64,000 nt of DNA from Microvelia longipes (lineage: Eukaryota > Arthropoda > Insecta > Hemiptera > Veliidae), in assembly GCA_018340805.1 (NCBI GenBank), contig JACMZG010000037.1, positions 5,001 through 69,000 of the forward strand, given 5' to 3'. Shown here piece after piece: positions 22,120 to 32,660 of the stretch; position 1 is the stretch's first letter; each line of letters begins with the position of its first letter. Below the pieces are notes generated by a model that worked only from the letters and a program-made list of their open reading frames with translations, had not been told where the DNA came from and did not search any database. A program made the translations under genes and the position numbers.

Positions 22120-24240
22120 TAAATAGTTTGGTCAATAATTTTATATTAATTTTATGGAAGTATGGTTATTATTCCTGAAATGCAGTCATACAGTATTCTC
22201 TATATTGGAAGCCTCAGTAAGAGGTTCTTTGGAAAAAAAAGTTTGACAGACTACCTGATTTACTCGATATATATCGCAAGATTGATGTACAATTCATAAG
22301 TATTCAGTCTTGCCATAATCTTTCGAATCGGAATAAGAATACATGCTAAAGCTACAGTAACAAGTATTGCATCTAATACGAAGTATCATTATTTGTAACT
22401 CATTTCAAATTAAGAGGTTTTGATTTTGGGAAATAATATAGTCATTTTGTTCAGGAACTGTACCTTAAAATTCCTTGAAGACAAATTATGTTCAACATGT
22501 AGTTAAGATAACAAGTCCAAATACAAGACAATGATGTCCTCTTGTATAGGTTCATTAAGAATAAATTAATCAAGTAATACAAACATGATAAATAAAAGTC
22601 TTAGATATATAAATCTTCTTGACACCAAATAATCAGATTGTCCAGGGATGTCACCCTTTAATGTCCAAATTGATAAATAGGTCCCTTGATAAATTAACAT
22701 CTACCCTAAATATCCAACTTTTAGGGGTCTGAAAATCAAGTTACTTAGTAGGACCAGTCACTGAGCTTCAGTAAGGTATCCGGCTACGCAGTTGAGCAAG
22801 GCACCTAACTGATGTACGCATACGTCACATCACAGTGACAAACAATTGCACCCAAAAGCTTATACGACATACCCTCACGAAGACGCACACATACATTCTA
22901 AATCCCTCTCAGTTAATATTTGATCTCTTGATAAAATCCTTTTCCAATGTTACTAGTCTCCCCGTGTTTTTCCCTTAAAATAAGTTCTACTGAAAAATTT
23001 AAACTTCATATCTGAAATCGCTATGGATCCCTAGGAAAGTTTCACCGAAGAGAAGTCATGTTTATTTCTTTCATTGATTAACAAACATTTATAAATATAG
23101 ACATCAGGTTCGTCTATATTTGATGTTGAAAATATTTAAGCCATATTCAGTCATATTAAAAATTAATCTTCTCTAGGTCGATTCTAGGTTCACACTTGTC
23201 CTAAATTTAAGATCAACCTATTGGCAACCTATTAGAGATTGGAATTACTGTGATTGTTAAAGCGTCAGTTTTATACTGACCGTTCCCGCAGAGGTTACCC
23301 CTGATGAGCCACAAGGCTCTAAACTGGCACCCTTATTTTTAGAAATATACAGGCCCGCGGATAATATTATTTATTTTATTTATGATTTATTTAATTTGAT
23401 GATATTATTTAATATCATCAATTAAATTATTATATTAATAATATTTTGTTTTATAAGAGATCAATTATTTTAAAGTTGTTTGCTTGAAATATGTGCTTCT
23501 ATATCCACACAAATACTTACAAGCATACACCATTTTTTTATTTTTGAAATTTGTAGGCGTTGAAACGTCGGCATTTGACGGAAGTAATGGGAGTTAAGTT
23601 TTTTGCTTATACAATATATTCCTCTTCTTTTAGTAGGTAAGGATGCAAAAGAGTATATCAAATTATATTTATGATTTTATTAACCTAAGACAGCGATAAA
23701 TCGGGACAAGTGAGTGTGGATGTAACTTTGAAATAGTTTTGAAAAAGACTAATTGAGAAAATTTACGAGTTAGAGTGAAAAATATCAGTGCACTATTATT
23801 TAGTTACAAGATCTCAAACAAACTGTATCAAATACCTAGGAAGAACGTTTAACCTAAATCACATAACCTCGTTCTCAGGCTTTCATTACAAGAAAACCTA
23901 GATGTTCTAACGTGCGGTCAAATACTGAAAAATCCATACAACTAGCGCTCTTAATCGGTCCTTATTTTCTATAAGGTGTTATAGACGATATAATTTCACT
24001 GCTGTTACAATAATCTCGTTTATAGAATTTTATAACTTCAAATGCGATTTGAAGTGAGATAAACGATCGTGAAATGTGATAATTTGACACGATCGATACG
24101 TTTGCAATCAAAGCAGTACTAGAAGGTACTGCGTTAGGCGTTGTGTAATGTTTATTAGCGACTTTCCTTTAAAAAATTCCGCTATTTTTTTGTTATATTC
24201 TTGCAATGCCCCATAGTTAGGGAAGAAAGGATTGTAATGA
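22120..24240. other. Intergenic, only the structured module at 23257 seen
   Basis: Short chance frames only. A palindromic TTTAATTTGATGATATTATT-TAATATCATCAATTAAAT lies at about 23388-23428. Confidence 0.5.
23257..23335 (+). repeat. Structured repeat module with GTCAG hairpin and CTGATGAG box, copy 1
   Basis: AAAGCGTCAGTTTTATACTG-AC forms a small hairpin. CCCGCAGAGGTTACCCCTGA follows with TGAGCCACAAGGCTC, a second hairpin, then TAAACTGGCACC. It is shared with 25195-25385. GC content is above that of the neighbourhood. Confidence 0.5.
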
Positions 24241-24244
24241 GAAG

Positions 24245-24395
24245 ACCTAGTTTTTTAGCCCCTGCTGATTTAAAAAATTATATAAAATCGAGTACAAGGT
24301 TCTTTGAGATCTTTCCTCGCCATATCGGATATGCTAAACTGATCCTCACACATTGGACTTGCTTTGCTCGACTTTAGAATATAAAAATTTCCAAT
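24245..24395 (-). repeat. Composite repeat, tail remnant, minus orientation
   Basis: Reverse complement order: AATTTTTATATTCTAAAGTC, GAGCAAAGCAAGTCCAATGT, ATCCGATATGGCGAGGAAAG, ACCTTGTACTCGATTTTAT. This is the family tail. Confidence 0.65.
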
Positions 24396-24599
24396 TTTAC
24401 GTTACCAATCTAACAGCAAATAATTTTAAAATTGACAAAAACAAAAACTTGAAAAAACCAGGTAGCAATTAATACGCTGGAACAATAACAAAAAAAGGTG
24501 AGATGTAAGGGTACTGGATAATAAGGATTTAAGGAATTATAGTAAACTTTACTGAGGTTGTTAGTGTTATGTTTTTTGTTCATACTGTCTTCATATAGC

Positions 24600-25075
24600 A
24601 TTTATAAAAATTTTCTTTTGTTATATTGTATTGTATGAAGTAAACGACAGTAGTCTTTATCTGGTAGGTGGTCAAGCTTTGTCAAGTAATTGTTGTTTGT
24701 AATTAGAGACAAATATTTTTTGAAAAGTTGAGAGGTCTTCCTGAGTATGTTTGGGGGCAGTCTTTTCACGGTATTTCGTATATCACATTGTATTTTGGGC
24801 ACTAGTGAGAGGGTCTTTTAATTTTGTGGAATATTTAATCTAACAATTAATAAGATTTTGGAGAGCAATTTTATATATTGTGACCTTAAATAGGTTTTTA
24901 ATTTGGTGTGTAGGGTACCCTATGTAGATAGAGTCGTAAGTAGGTAAGTTGTTCGGTCGGTTGGCACCATTAGTAGTAATAGAGGGAGGGCATTGGACAG
25001 GTGGTTTGTGGTAACGGAACAATTGGTCGGAAACTAGTTATCAGAGTAATTGTTTTCTTTGAGCATATTCTAAAT
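24600..25075 (-). other. Unrecognised stretch with two short open frames
   Basis: Minus-strand frames at 25022-24840 and 24802-24602 follow each other closely, with the peptide pieces NGANRPNNLPTYDSIYIGYP and RNTVKRLPPNILRKTSQLFK. They look less random than other short frames here and could be remnants of a retroelement. I cannot place them and found no splice logic. Confidence 0.2.
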
Positions 25076-25194
25076 TTTATAGGTGGCATCTGCTGTAAAT
25101 TGTGTATAAATTTTCAACCAGTGAGTGTCTTGTAGAGAGAAACAATATTTTCATAAAAAAGTAATTCACATATCTGCAACAGCATTGTCGAGGC

Positions 25195-25385
25195 CATCAA
25201 AGCGTCAGTATTGATACTGATATTTGATATCTCTTAGGGCTGGGGTTTGCAATCAAGGTTTTGTTTCGATAAATGATCGCTAACTAATTGGCTAATTCGT
25301 AACCGTCGCCAATACCACCTGAGATCATTCCCGCAGAGGGTATCTCTAATGAGCAGCAAGACTCTTAAGGAGCAGTACCATTGGC
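25195..25385 (+). repeat. Structured repeat module, copy 2
   Basis: ATCAAAGCGTCAGTATTGAT-ACTGA, then about 110 bp of unrelated or deleted-in-copy-1 sequence, then CATTCCCGCAGAGGGTATCT, CTAATGAGCAGCAAGACTCT and GGAGCAGTACC. The order matches copy 1 at 23257. Confidence 0.5.
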
Positions 25386-25389
25386 TTTT

Positions 25390-27240
25390 ACACTAAGGAA
25401 ATAAAATCTGAGTCATAAGAATATAAAGCTGTAACCCTTACATAATAAGTTTATAAAAAGTTTTAATTTCATTAAAAATATACCTTGTACCTAAATTAAT
25501 TAAAATAAATACAAACAAATATAGTTTCCAGCCTTGTTGACTTTCTCTCACAAGTACACTTGTAACTTATGTCACTAGAATGTCACTTGTTATGTCACTT
25601 GCTATGTTCTCATTACGTGAACCTTATACGATGTCTAGCGGAGCCGTTCCTTATTTGCGATGTATACAACGCCAACGCATCAAACTCTTTAACATTGACG
25701 ATGTACGAGGAATAGATGATCTTTCGACCTTTAAAACTTAAGATTAAACATCACGATGTTGAATAAGTGCCACTCCATGTTCAATATCAATCAGTATAAG
25801 ATCATAAAGATTTGTTTATATATTTTTACGTAATATGCTAACACTCTAAGAGTGCATCCGATTAAATGTTGTTAGTGTGCTCTGATTAGTGTTTTATAAG
25901 GGTAAACAAGTGTAGAATCGTCTACTTCTAAAGCGTTAGTAGTGGTTAACACAAAATATCCTAATATTTGCACAACTTACAAAAAATCGTTAAATGTTAA
26001 TAGGCAACAATTCTTAATAAAACTCATGCATTTTTCTAAAGTAATTCCAATGGTACTTTGTAGAAATTGAAAATATTCAGATGACTCTGCGCTTATAGGA
26101 AATTAAAGTACCTGATGTTTCGCTTCCCCTTTTATTAACATCTTTAGGTTCACTAATCTATTACTTGGAGCTACTTAGAATTAGAGGTGGAGCTTAGCGA
26201 GGCCAAAGAAATTTGGCCCTTATGCTTAGGGCAATATATCCCGTACCAAATTTTCAAATTGGGGTAAGGATGCACACGGTTTATCCCGAGTTAAAAGATA
26301 ACATATCGGGTATTAGGGTACGTTAGAATTACTTCTTGGATTGGCTGTATTGGATTCACTACACGCTTCTTCTAATCACTTTACATTCGCTTCGGTCGTT
26401 TTCCACGAGCACCCATCTTCAAACTGACCCCGTTCGGTGCAACTAAACACTAGAGATCCGACAAAAACCGTGAATATACTACTATTATAACAAAATTTAG
26501 CATATTTATTTATTTTGATAAAGAAATGTTACATAATCACAATATAAAATATTGTCAAAATTAAAGATCCTACAATTAATATGGACAACAATACTAGAGA
26601 TTTGTATTTTCATATAGTTTTAGGTTATCCGGTGATATCTAAATTAACGCGGTCACCACCGGGTCATCCAAATCTTCAAAAAATATGTCTTTACACCAAA
26701 CAATAACATGATTGACTCCATTCAACCAATAGTTATCTTTTTCATAATCTCAATTTACTTTTTAACAATTTTCTTCATTATTCATAAAATTCCTTTTAAT
26801 TATCATGATATTTAATTATTATTATTTCTTTATGTGTCCTATGTCTCTATGTAATTCAATTTCTTAATATCTTCGCTTATATTATTAATTTTTTCTAATT
26901 ATAACAATTTTTTATAATTTAATTGTAAATTAAATACATTTTAATTGTAAATTTTATATTTTAGAAATGAATAATGCCTTATAAAATAAATAAATTTGCC
27001 TTGCAAACCTATAAAATCAATAGTTTAACTCAATACAACTTTTTAAGGCACAAAATAAACAACCTTTATAACTTAACGACGTAAATGCAGATGCAATTGA
27101 TTTTGTAACGACGTACCAACAGTAATGATTGTGGGGCCAACCCACAATTGGCAGGTTATTTAGGACAAGCAATTGAAACTATCAATAATTATTAACTATT
27201 ATTAATTGTAAAATACTATAATTATATTTAACTAATTATT
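25390..27240. other. Intergenic, no gene seen
   Basis: AT-rich. The stretch 26160-26460 has faint resemblance to composite tails in both orientations (GAGCTTAGCGAGGCCAAAG; CATTCGCTTCGGTCG), too diverged to call. Confidence 0.5.
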
Positions 27241-27251
27241 TCTTATTATTG

Positions 27252-27298
27252 AAGTAGTTATTTATAAACATGGCTGTATGGTTCTAGTCAACCAATTC

Positions 27299-27332
<34 letters not shown>

Positions 27333-27341
27333 GTTATTTAT
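27252..27341 (+). mobile_element. 34-nt retro-insertion with 30-A tail and 12-14 bp target duplication
   Basis: AAGTAGTTATTTAT at 27252-27265 is repeated at 27328-27341. Between the copies lie 34 nt (AAACATGGCTGTATGGTTCT then AGTCAACCAATTCC) followed directly by about 30 A. This is the signature of LINE-type target-primed reverse transcription of a very short or 5'-truncated RNA. The intact TSD and pure A tail suggest it is young. Confidence 0.85.
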
Positions 27342-28049
27342 TATTACTGTTATTACTTAGTAACCAATTATTTAATATGGTTTTCAAAATTATCTGAGGT
27401 GTTGGTGAGGTAATAATACGACTTAAAAAAGTAAGTGTGTAAATTACAGACATTAAGAAAGAAATTGATTAGGTATTAAACTATGATTGATAAAAATATT
27501 CTGGCGTGAAGGAGGTGCGTAAGTTGGGCGAATTTTCTTTGTAATGGAAGCTTTTATGCTTACTAATCCAGTATGTCCTCAGGTTTTCGGTTTATGTTTC
27601 AAATCAGAGCAGTTCAACTATTACTAGTAACTTATTTATTCCTGATTAATAATTTCTTCACGCCATATTGCCTATCATACCAACAATGATTTATGCAAAT
27701 CCTCTTCATTTTAGCACATTTCCTTAAAAAAAACTCAAGGGAAATTGTCAACAAAGTAAATGTTCAACTGCTACGACTAGGGAGCGTTAACTAATAACGT
27801 AAGCAAGAACTAAATTGGTGAGCATGGATGCAAGAATTTCAAAGGATAGGACCTCTTCGCAAAAATTATTTTGTAGTTATAACTTCATAAAGTGTTAATA
27901 TTTCAATAAAAATTCTCTCTACACCTAAGTTTCGGACCTAGATCTTTCAGAAGCGATGTAGCAATATATGTAAACAAGCAATGTAGATAATACATCTATA
28001 CTTTCTTTAATGAATTGTTGATTATTTGATGTTTTTATGGATATTATAT

Positions 28050-28057
28050 TAATCCTA

Positions 28058-28100
<43 letters not shown>

Positions 28101-28108
28101 GATATATA

Positions 28109-28172
<64 letters not shown>

Positions 28173-28229
28173 TATATATATATATATATATATAATATAT
28201 ATATATATTATATATATATATTATATATA

Positions 28230-28278
<49 letters not shown>

Positions 28279-28316
28279 ACAAAATATATATACATACATA
28301 GATACATACATATATA

Positions 28317-28386
<70 letters not shown>

Positions 28387-28412
28387 TATATTATATTATA
28401 TTATATATGCAC
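28050..28412. repeat. Long (TA)n microsatellite, about 360 bp
   Basis: It is almost pure TA with TATTATA, CATACATA and GATACATACA interruptions. Nothing else is encoded. Confidence 0.95.
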
Positions 28413-29499
28413 ACAAAACATAATGGTTTTTTTAATATTTACTAATCTACAGATTCATAGACGTATTGTAGAAATTAAAAAGTTCAGTGTAGTCGGGGAA
28501 TATCAGAAAGCGTTGATGAATCCTATATATTGCCTGCGAGAGATCCTTTGCTTTAACTACATGACCTGGCTGGCACCTAAAAGCAACATTTAGGTCATTA
28601 TTAATAAATATTTCATTATAGGTTTGCAATAGTACATTAAACAAGATCTGTATTTTAGGCCTATATCACATACAAATTCAACAACACTGTTCTTATGAAA
28701 TTGTTTTCAATAAGTGAAGTCTGATTGTTAACAAATCATAGAGTTTGCACAACAAGAATTATTATTTTAGAGGGACGAACGATACTTTGTTATAAACGAG
28801 GGTTGTGAGTGTAAACAAAAGACTGTAATGCTATATCTATTTATTATAAAAGATCCATGATGATGGGAAGATAAGGCTGTGGTTTTGGTATCATGGGAAA
28901 CTATCAGGTGATGAGAAAGAGATATCTTCAACCCCTCCTGCTCATGTTTTATCTATATCCGTGTATAGTTGATGTAAATCAATATAGAAAAGTTTGTTAT
29001 ATAAAAAAAATAAAAAAAGTAAGGATATTTTTTTCCCCTTTCGCCTAAAATAGGCAGAGAATTATATATGTTCACGTTTTAAACCTACAGATTCTCAAAA
29101 TTGGAAAAAAATAGTGCAGAACATAAACAATGGTCTTACAGTTGAGAGAAAGAACTTCTTAAGTAAGGGAAAGAACATAATCGATTTTGAGAAAAATCTA
29201 GCATGGCAACCTAAAACATCGGCAATCTTTAATTATCTAATAATTCCAAGTTTTTAAGGTGTAATTGAATAAGTCATTCATAACAAAATATGCGATAATG
29301 ACGTCATAAAAAATACTCTCCAGGTAGCACAACTAGACCCAAATAATTATTATTAAACTAAGTTTCAACTCTTCTACACAAACACTCTAGGAGCCATGGC
29401 CATGATGATAACAAACACACATATATGCACATACAAACACATATGCACATACAGACATATATGCACATACACACATATATGCACAAACACACAGAATGA

Positions 29500-31100
29500 G
29501 TATGAAGGAAGGAGCTCTTTTTAATGGATGAGCATATTGTATGAGCATGAAAGAAAGAGCTCAATGTAAAGGATTAACATATAGGATGAGCACGAAGGAA
29601 AGAGCTCAATATAAAGGATTAACATATAGGATGAGCATGAAGGAAAGAGCTCAATATAAAGGATTAACATATAGGATGAGCATGAAGGAAAGAGCTCATT
29701 GCAAGGATAAGCATGAAGGGAAAGAGGCTCATGTGAGGATAAGCATGAAGGAGAAGCGCAATAAAAGAGGAATACACAGGATGAGCATGGGAAGGATAGG
29801 AGTCATGTGAGGATAAGCATGAAGGAAGGAGCGCAATAAAAGATGAATACACAAGAATTGAGCATGAAGGAGGGAGCTCATTGTGAAGGATAAGCATAAG
29901 GAAGAAAGCGCAAATAAAAGATGAATAACCACAGGATGAGCATGAGGAAGGAGCTTCATTGTGAAGGATAAGCTGAAGAAGAAGCGCAATAAAGATGAAT
30001 ACACAGGATGAGCATGAAGGAAGGAGCTCATTGTGAAGGATAAGGGCATGAAGGAAGAAGCGCAATAAAAGATGAATAACACAGGATGAGCATGAAGGAA
30101 GCGAGCTCATTGTGAAGGATAAAGCATGGGGAAGGAAGAAGCGCAATAAAAGATGGAATACACAGGATGAGCATGAAGGAAGGGTCATTGTGAGGATAAG
30201 CATGAAGGAAGAAAGCGCAATAAAAGATGAATACACAGCGATGGCATGAAGGAGGAGCTCATTGTAGAAGGATAAGCTATGAGGAAGAGAAGCCAATAAA
30301 AGATGAATGACACAGATGAGCAATGAAGGAGGAAGCTCATTGTGAAGGATAAGACATGAAGAAGAAGCGCAATAAAGATGAATACACAGGATGAGCATTG
30401 AAGGAGGAGCTCATTGTGAAGAGATAAGCATGGAAGGAAGGAGCGCAATAAAAGATGAATACACAGGATGAGCATGAAGGAAGGAGCTCATTGTGAGGAA
30501 ATAATGCATTGAAGGAAGAAGCGCAATAAAAGCATGAATACACAGGATGAGCATGAAAAGGAAGGAGCTCATTGTCAAGGATAAGCATGAAGGAACGAGC
30601 TCATTGTCAAGGATGAGCATGAAGAAAAGAGCTCATGTCAGAGAATAGATGAAGGGAAAGAGCTCATTGTGAAGGATAAGCATGAAGGAAGAAGCGCAAT
30701 AAAAGATGAATACACAGGATGAGCAGAAGGAGGAGCTTCATGTTCAAGGATAAGCATGAAGGGAACATCATAAGGATGAGCATGAAGAAAAGAAGCTCAT
30801 TGTCAAGAATAAGCATGAAGGAAAGAGCTCATTATGAAGGATAAGCATGAAGGAAGAGCGCATAAAAAGATGGAAAAAGGGAAAGAGCTTTACAACATGA
30901 AGGAACAGTCATTGTCAAGGATGAGCATGAAGAAAAAGCTCATTGTCAAGAATAAGCTGACTCATGTCATAAGCATTGAAGGAAGAAGCGCAATAAAGAT
31001 AATCACAGAGAGCATGAAGGAAGGAGCTCATTTGTAAAAATTAAGCACGAAGTAAGGAAGATCAATATAAGAAACTCATAAAAAGGGGGCATATAGAATA
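29500..31100. repeat. Minisatellite with higher-order structure (GGATGAGCATGAAGGAAGGA)
   Basis: The 29500-29700 part uses a unit of about 45 bp (GGATTAACATATAGGATGAG, CATGAAGGAAAGAGCTCAAT). From about 29700 the array alternates GGATGAGCATGAAGGAAGGA-GCTCATTGTGAA with GGATAAGCATGAAGGAAGAA-GCGCAATAAAAGATGAATAC, a compound period of about 75 bp, with later blocks that change order. Single-base indels are frequent. The window's longest open frame (30398 to 29664, minus, 244 codons) is this array read through and is not a gene. Confidence 0.93.
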
Positions 31101-31364
31101 AGCAAAAAGGAAAGAGCTTAATTCTTTAAATATTCCAACAACATTACAAAATTAAAGGTAATACTATAGAGGTAATACTACAACTCAGAATGTGGATCTG
31201 AACTGACAGTATAATAAAAATCTATTTATTTGCTAGAAAGCAAGCATGCTGCCCTTCACGCTAAAGATATTAGTAAGCCAGTAGAGAAGGCTATCCTCCT
31301 TTATCGTCTATATTACCGCAAAGATTAGACTAGTCTTTAAATCTATTGTAAGCCTGTAAAAAGG

Positions 31365-32110
31365 TTATCCTGCTTTAATTGTCTATTACCACAAAGTAGG
31401 GACTATTCTCTAATGCCACAGTAAGCCAGTAAAAGAAGATCCCTCGATGCTGGAAGCCAAATAGTTGTTGTCCTACGTCAGTTCGTCATATAACTAGTTT
31501 ATATAAGTATAATATAGATGACATAAGTACCCCTACCCTCCTTCATGAACCCAACCTTATAAGCTTATTTTTCTTCAAAAAGTCTCTAAATGGTTATCCT
31601 TCTTTAATTTGCTGTAACAACAAAATAAGGACTAATCTCTACAGCCTCAGGTAGCCAGTAAAGAAAGGTTATCCTTCTTTAATTGGCTATAACCACAAAG
31701 TAAGGACTATTCTCTACAGCCACAGTAAGCCAGTAAAGAAAGGTTATCTTTCTTTAATTCTCTATTACCACAAAGTAGGACTATTCTCTACAGCCTCAGG
31801 TAGCCAGTAAAGAAAGGTTATCCTTCTTTAATTGGCTATAACCACAAAGTAAGGATTATTCTCTACAGCCACAGTAAGCCAGTAAAGAAAGGTTATCTTT
31901 CTTTAATTCTCTATTACCACAAAGTAGGGACTATTCTCTACAGCCTCAGGTAGCCAGTAAAGAAAGGTTATCCTTCTTTAATTGGCTATAACCACAAAGT
32001 AAGGATTATTCTCTACAGCCACAGTAAGCCAGTGAAGAAAGGTTATCTTTTTTTAATTGTCTAATACCACAAAGTACGGACTATATTCTCTACAGCCACA
32101 GAAATCCAGT
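31365..32110. repeat. Minisatellite, about 80-bp unit in alternating A/B types
   Basis: Units read AGCCAGTAAAGAAAGGTTAT, CCTTCTTTAATTGGCTATAA, CCACAAAGTAAGGACTATTC, TCTACAGCC. Type A has TTGGCTATAACC and CACAGTAAG, type B has TTCTCTATTACC and CTCAGGTAG. They alternate, so the true repeat is an A+B dimer of about 160 bp amplified at least twice from 31640 on. Confidence 0.92.
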
Positions 32111-32361
32111 AGAACCGAAGCAAATTATCTGACAAAATCCTTATAAAACGATTAGGGACTGCGGTCCTTACACAAGATAAGAAGGAAAACGCCTCTAAAC
32201 CCTCCACAATCAACCGAAGAAAATCTTCCGGGCAATTTCACCCCCTCTTTGTTCTGTACTTGCTTCATTAAGTTAATATCGGTAAAGGAAATGCTATCTA
32301 TTTTAGTAAATTCTTTCAATACGAAGTGTGACTTTATCAAAAAACACAAACATACATTTAT

Positions 32362-32363
32362 AT

Positions 32364-32397
<34 letters not shown>

Positions 32398-32436
32398 ATA
32401 TATTATATATATATTATATATATATATATATATATA
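32362..32436. repeat. (TA)n microsatellite
   Basis: Near-pure TA. The small open frames over it on both strands are artefacts. Confidence 0.95.
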
Positions 32437-32529
32437 GTCTCGGGTTTGCGAGACTTCAGCAAACCCGTATTTATCAATTAAGCTTACTATGATAAGCTTG
32501 CTACTTTGTTTTAAAGCCATTCCAAGATT

Positions 32530-32660
32530 TATTTTTACTTTCACACATACTACCGTAGGTATATGGAAAAGTATTTCGACCGTTGTTAATTCTGAAGGCG
32601 AGCGAAGCGACTTGAAGTTATGAGGAAAAGTATCGAGGTAACCTCTACCCAATTTTTGCA
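32530..32660 (+). repeat. Composite repeat, head joined to tail by internal deletion
   Basis: A head-like TTTTTACTTTCACACATACT and GGTATATGGAAAAGTATTTC pass directly into GAAGGCGAGCGAAGCGACTT and AGTATCGAGGTAACCTCTAC. The middle and the 5S block are gone. Confidence 0.6.

Noticed and set aside
23305..23330. Functional hammerhead ribozyme
   Set aside because: The GAAA box is absent and the conserved GA would be paired inside the hairpin. It was kept only as a low-interest repeat module.
28447..28644. Possible exon (65-codon minus-strand frame)
   Set aside because: The peptide looks non-repetitive, but I could not match it to a family or find adjoining exons.
29541..29810. Repeated MSMKERAQYKGLTYR-like peptide, plus strand
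   Set aside because: The regular 15-residue period comes from the 45-bp minisatellite unit. There is no start context, splice site or continuation.
29664..30398. Longest open frame in the window (244 codons, minus strand)
   Set aside because: It is a translation of the 75-bp minisatellite. The peptide is a leucine/serine/histidine repeat that shifts frame with the array's indels, and overlapping frames on the same strand are equally long.
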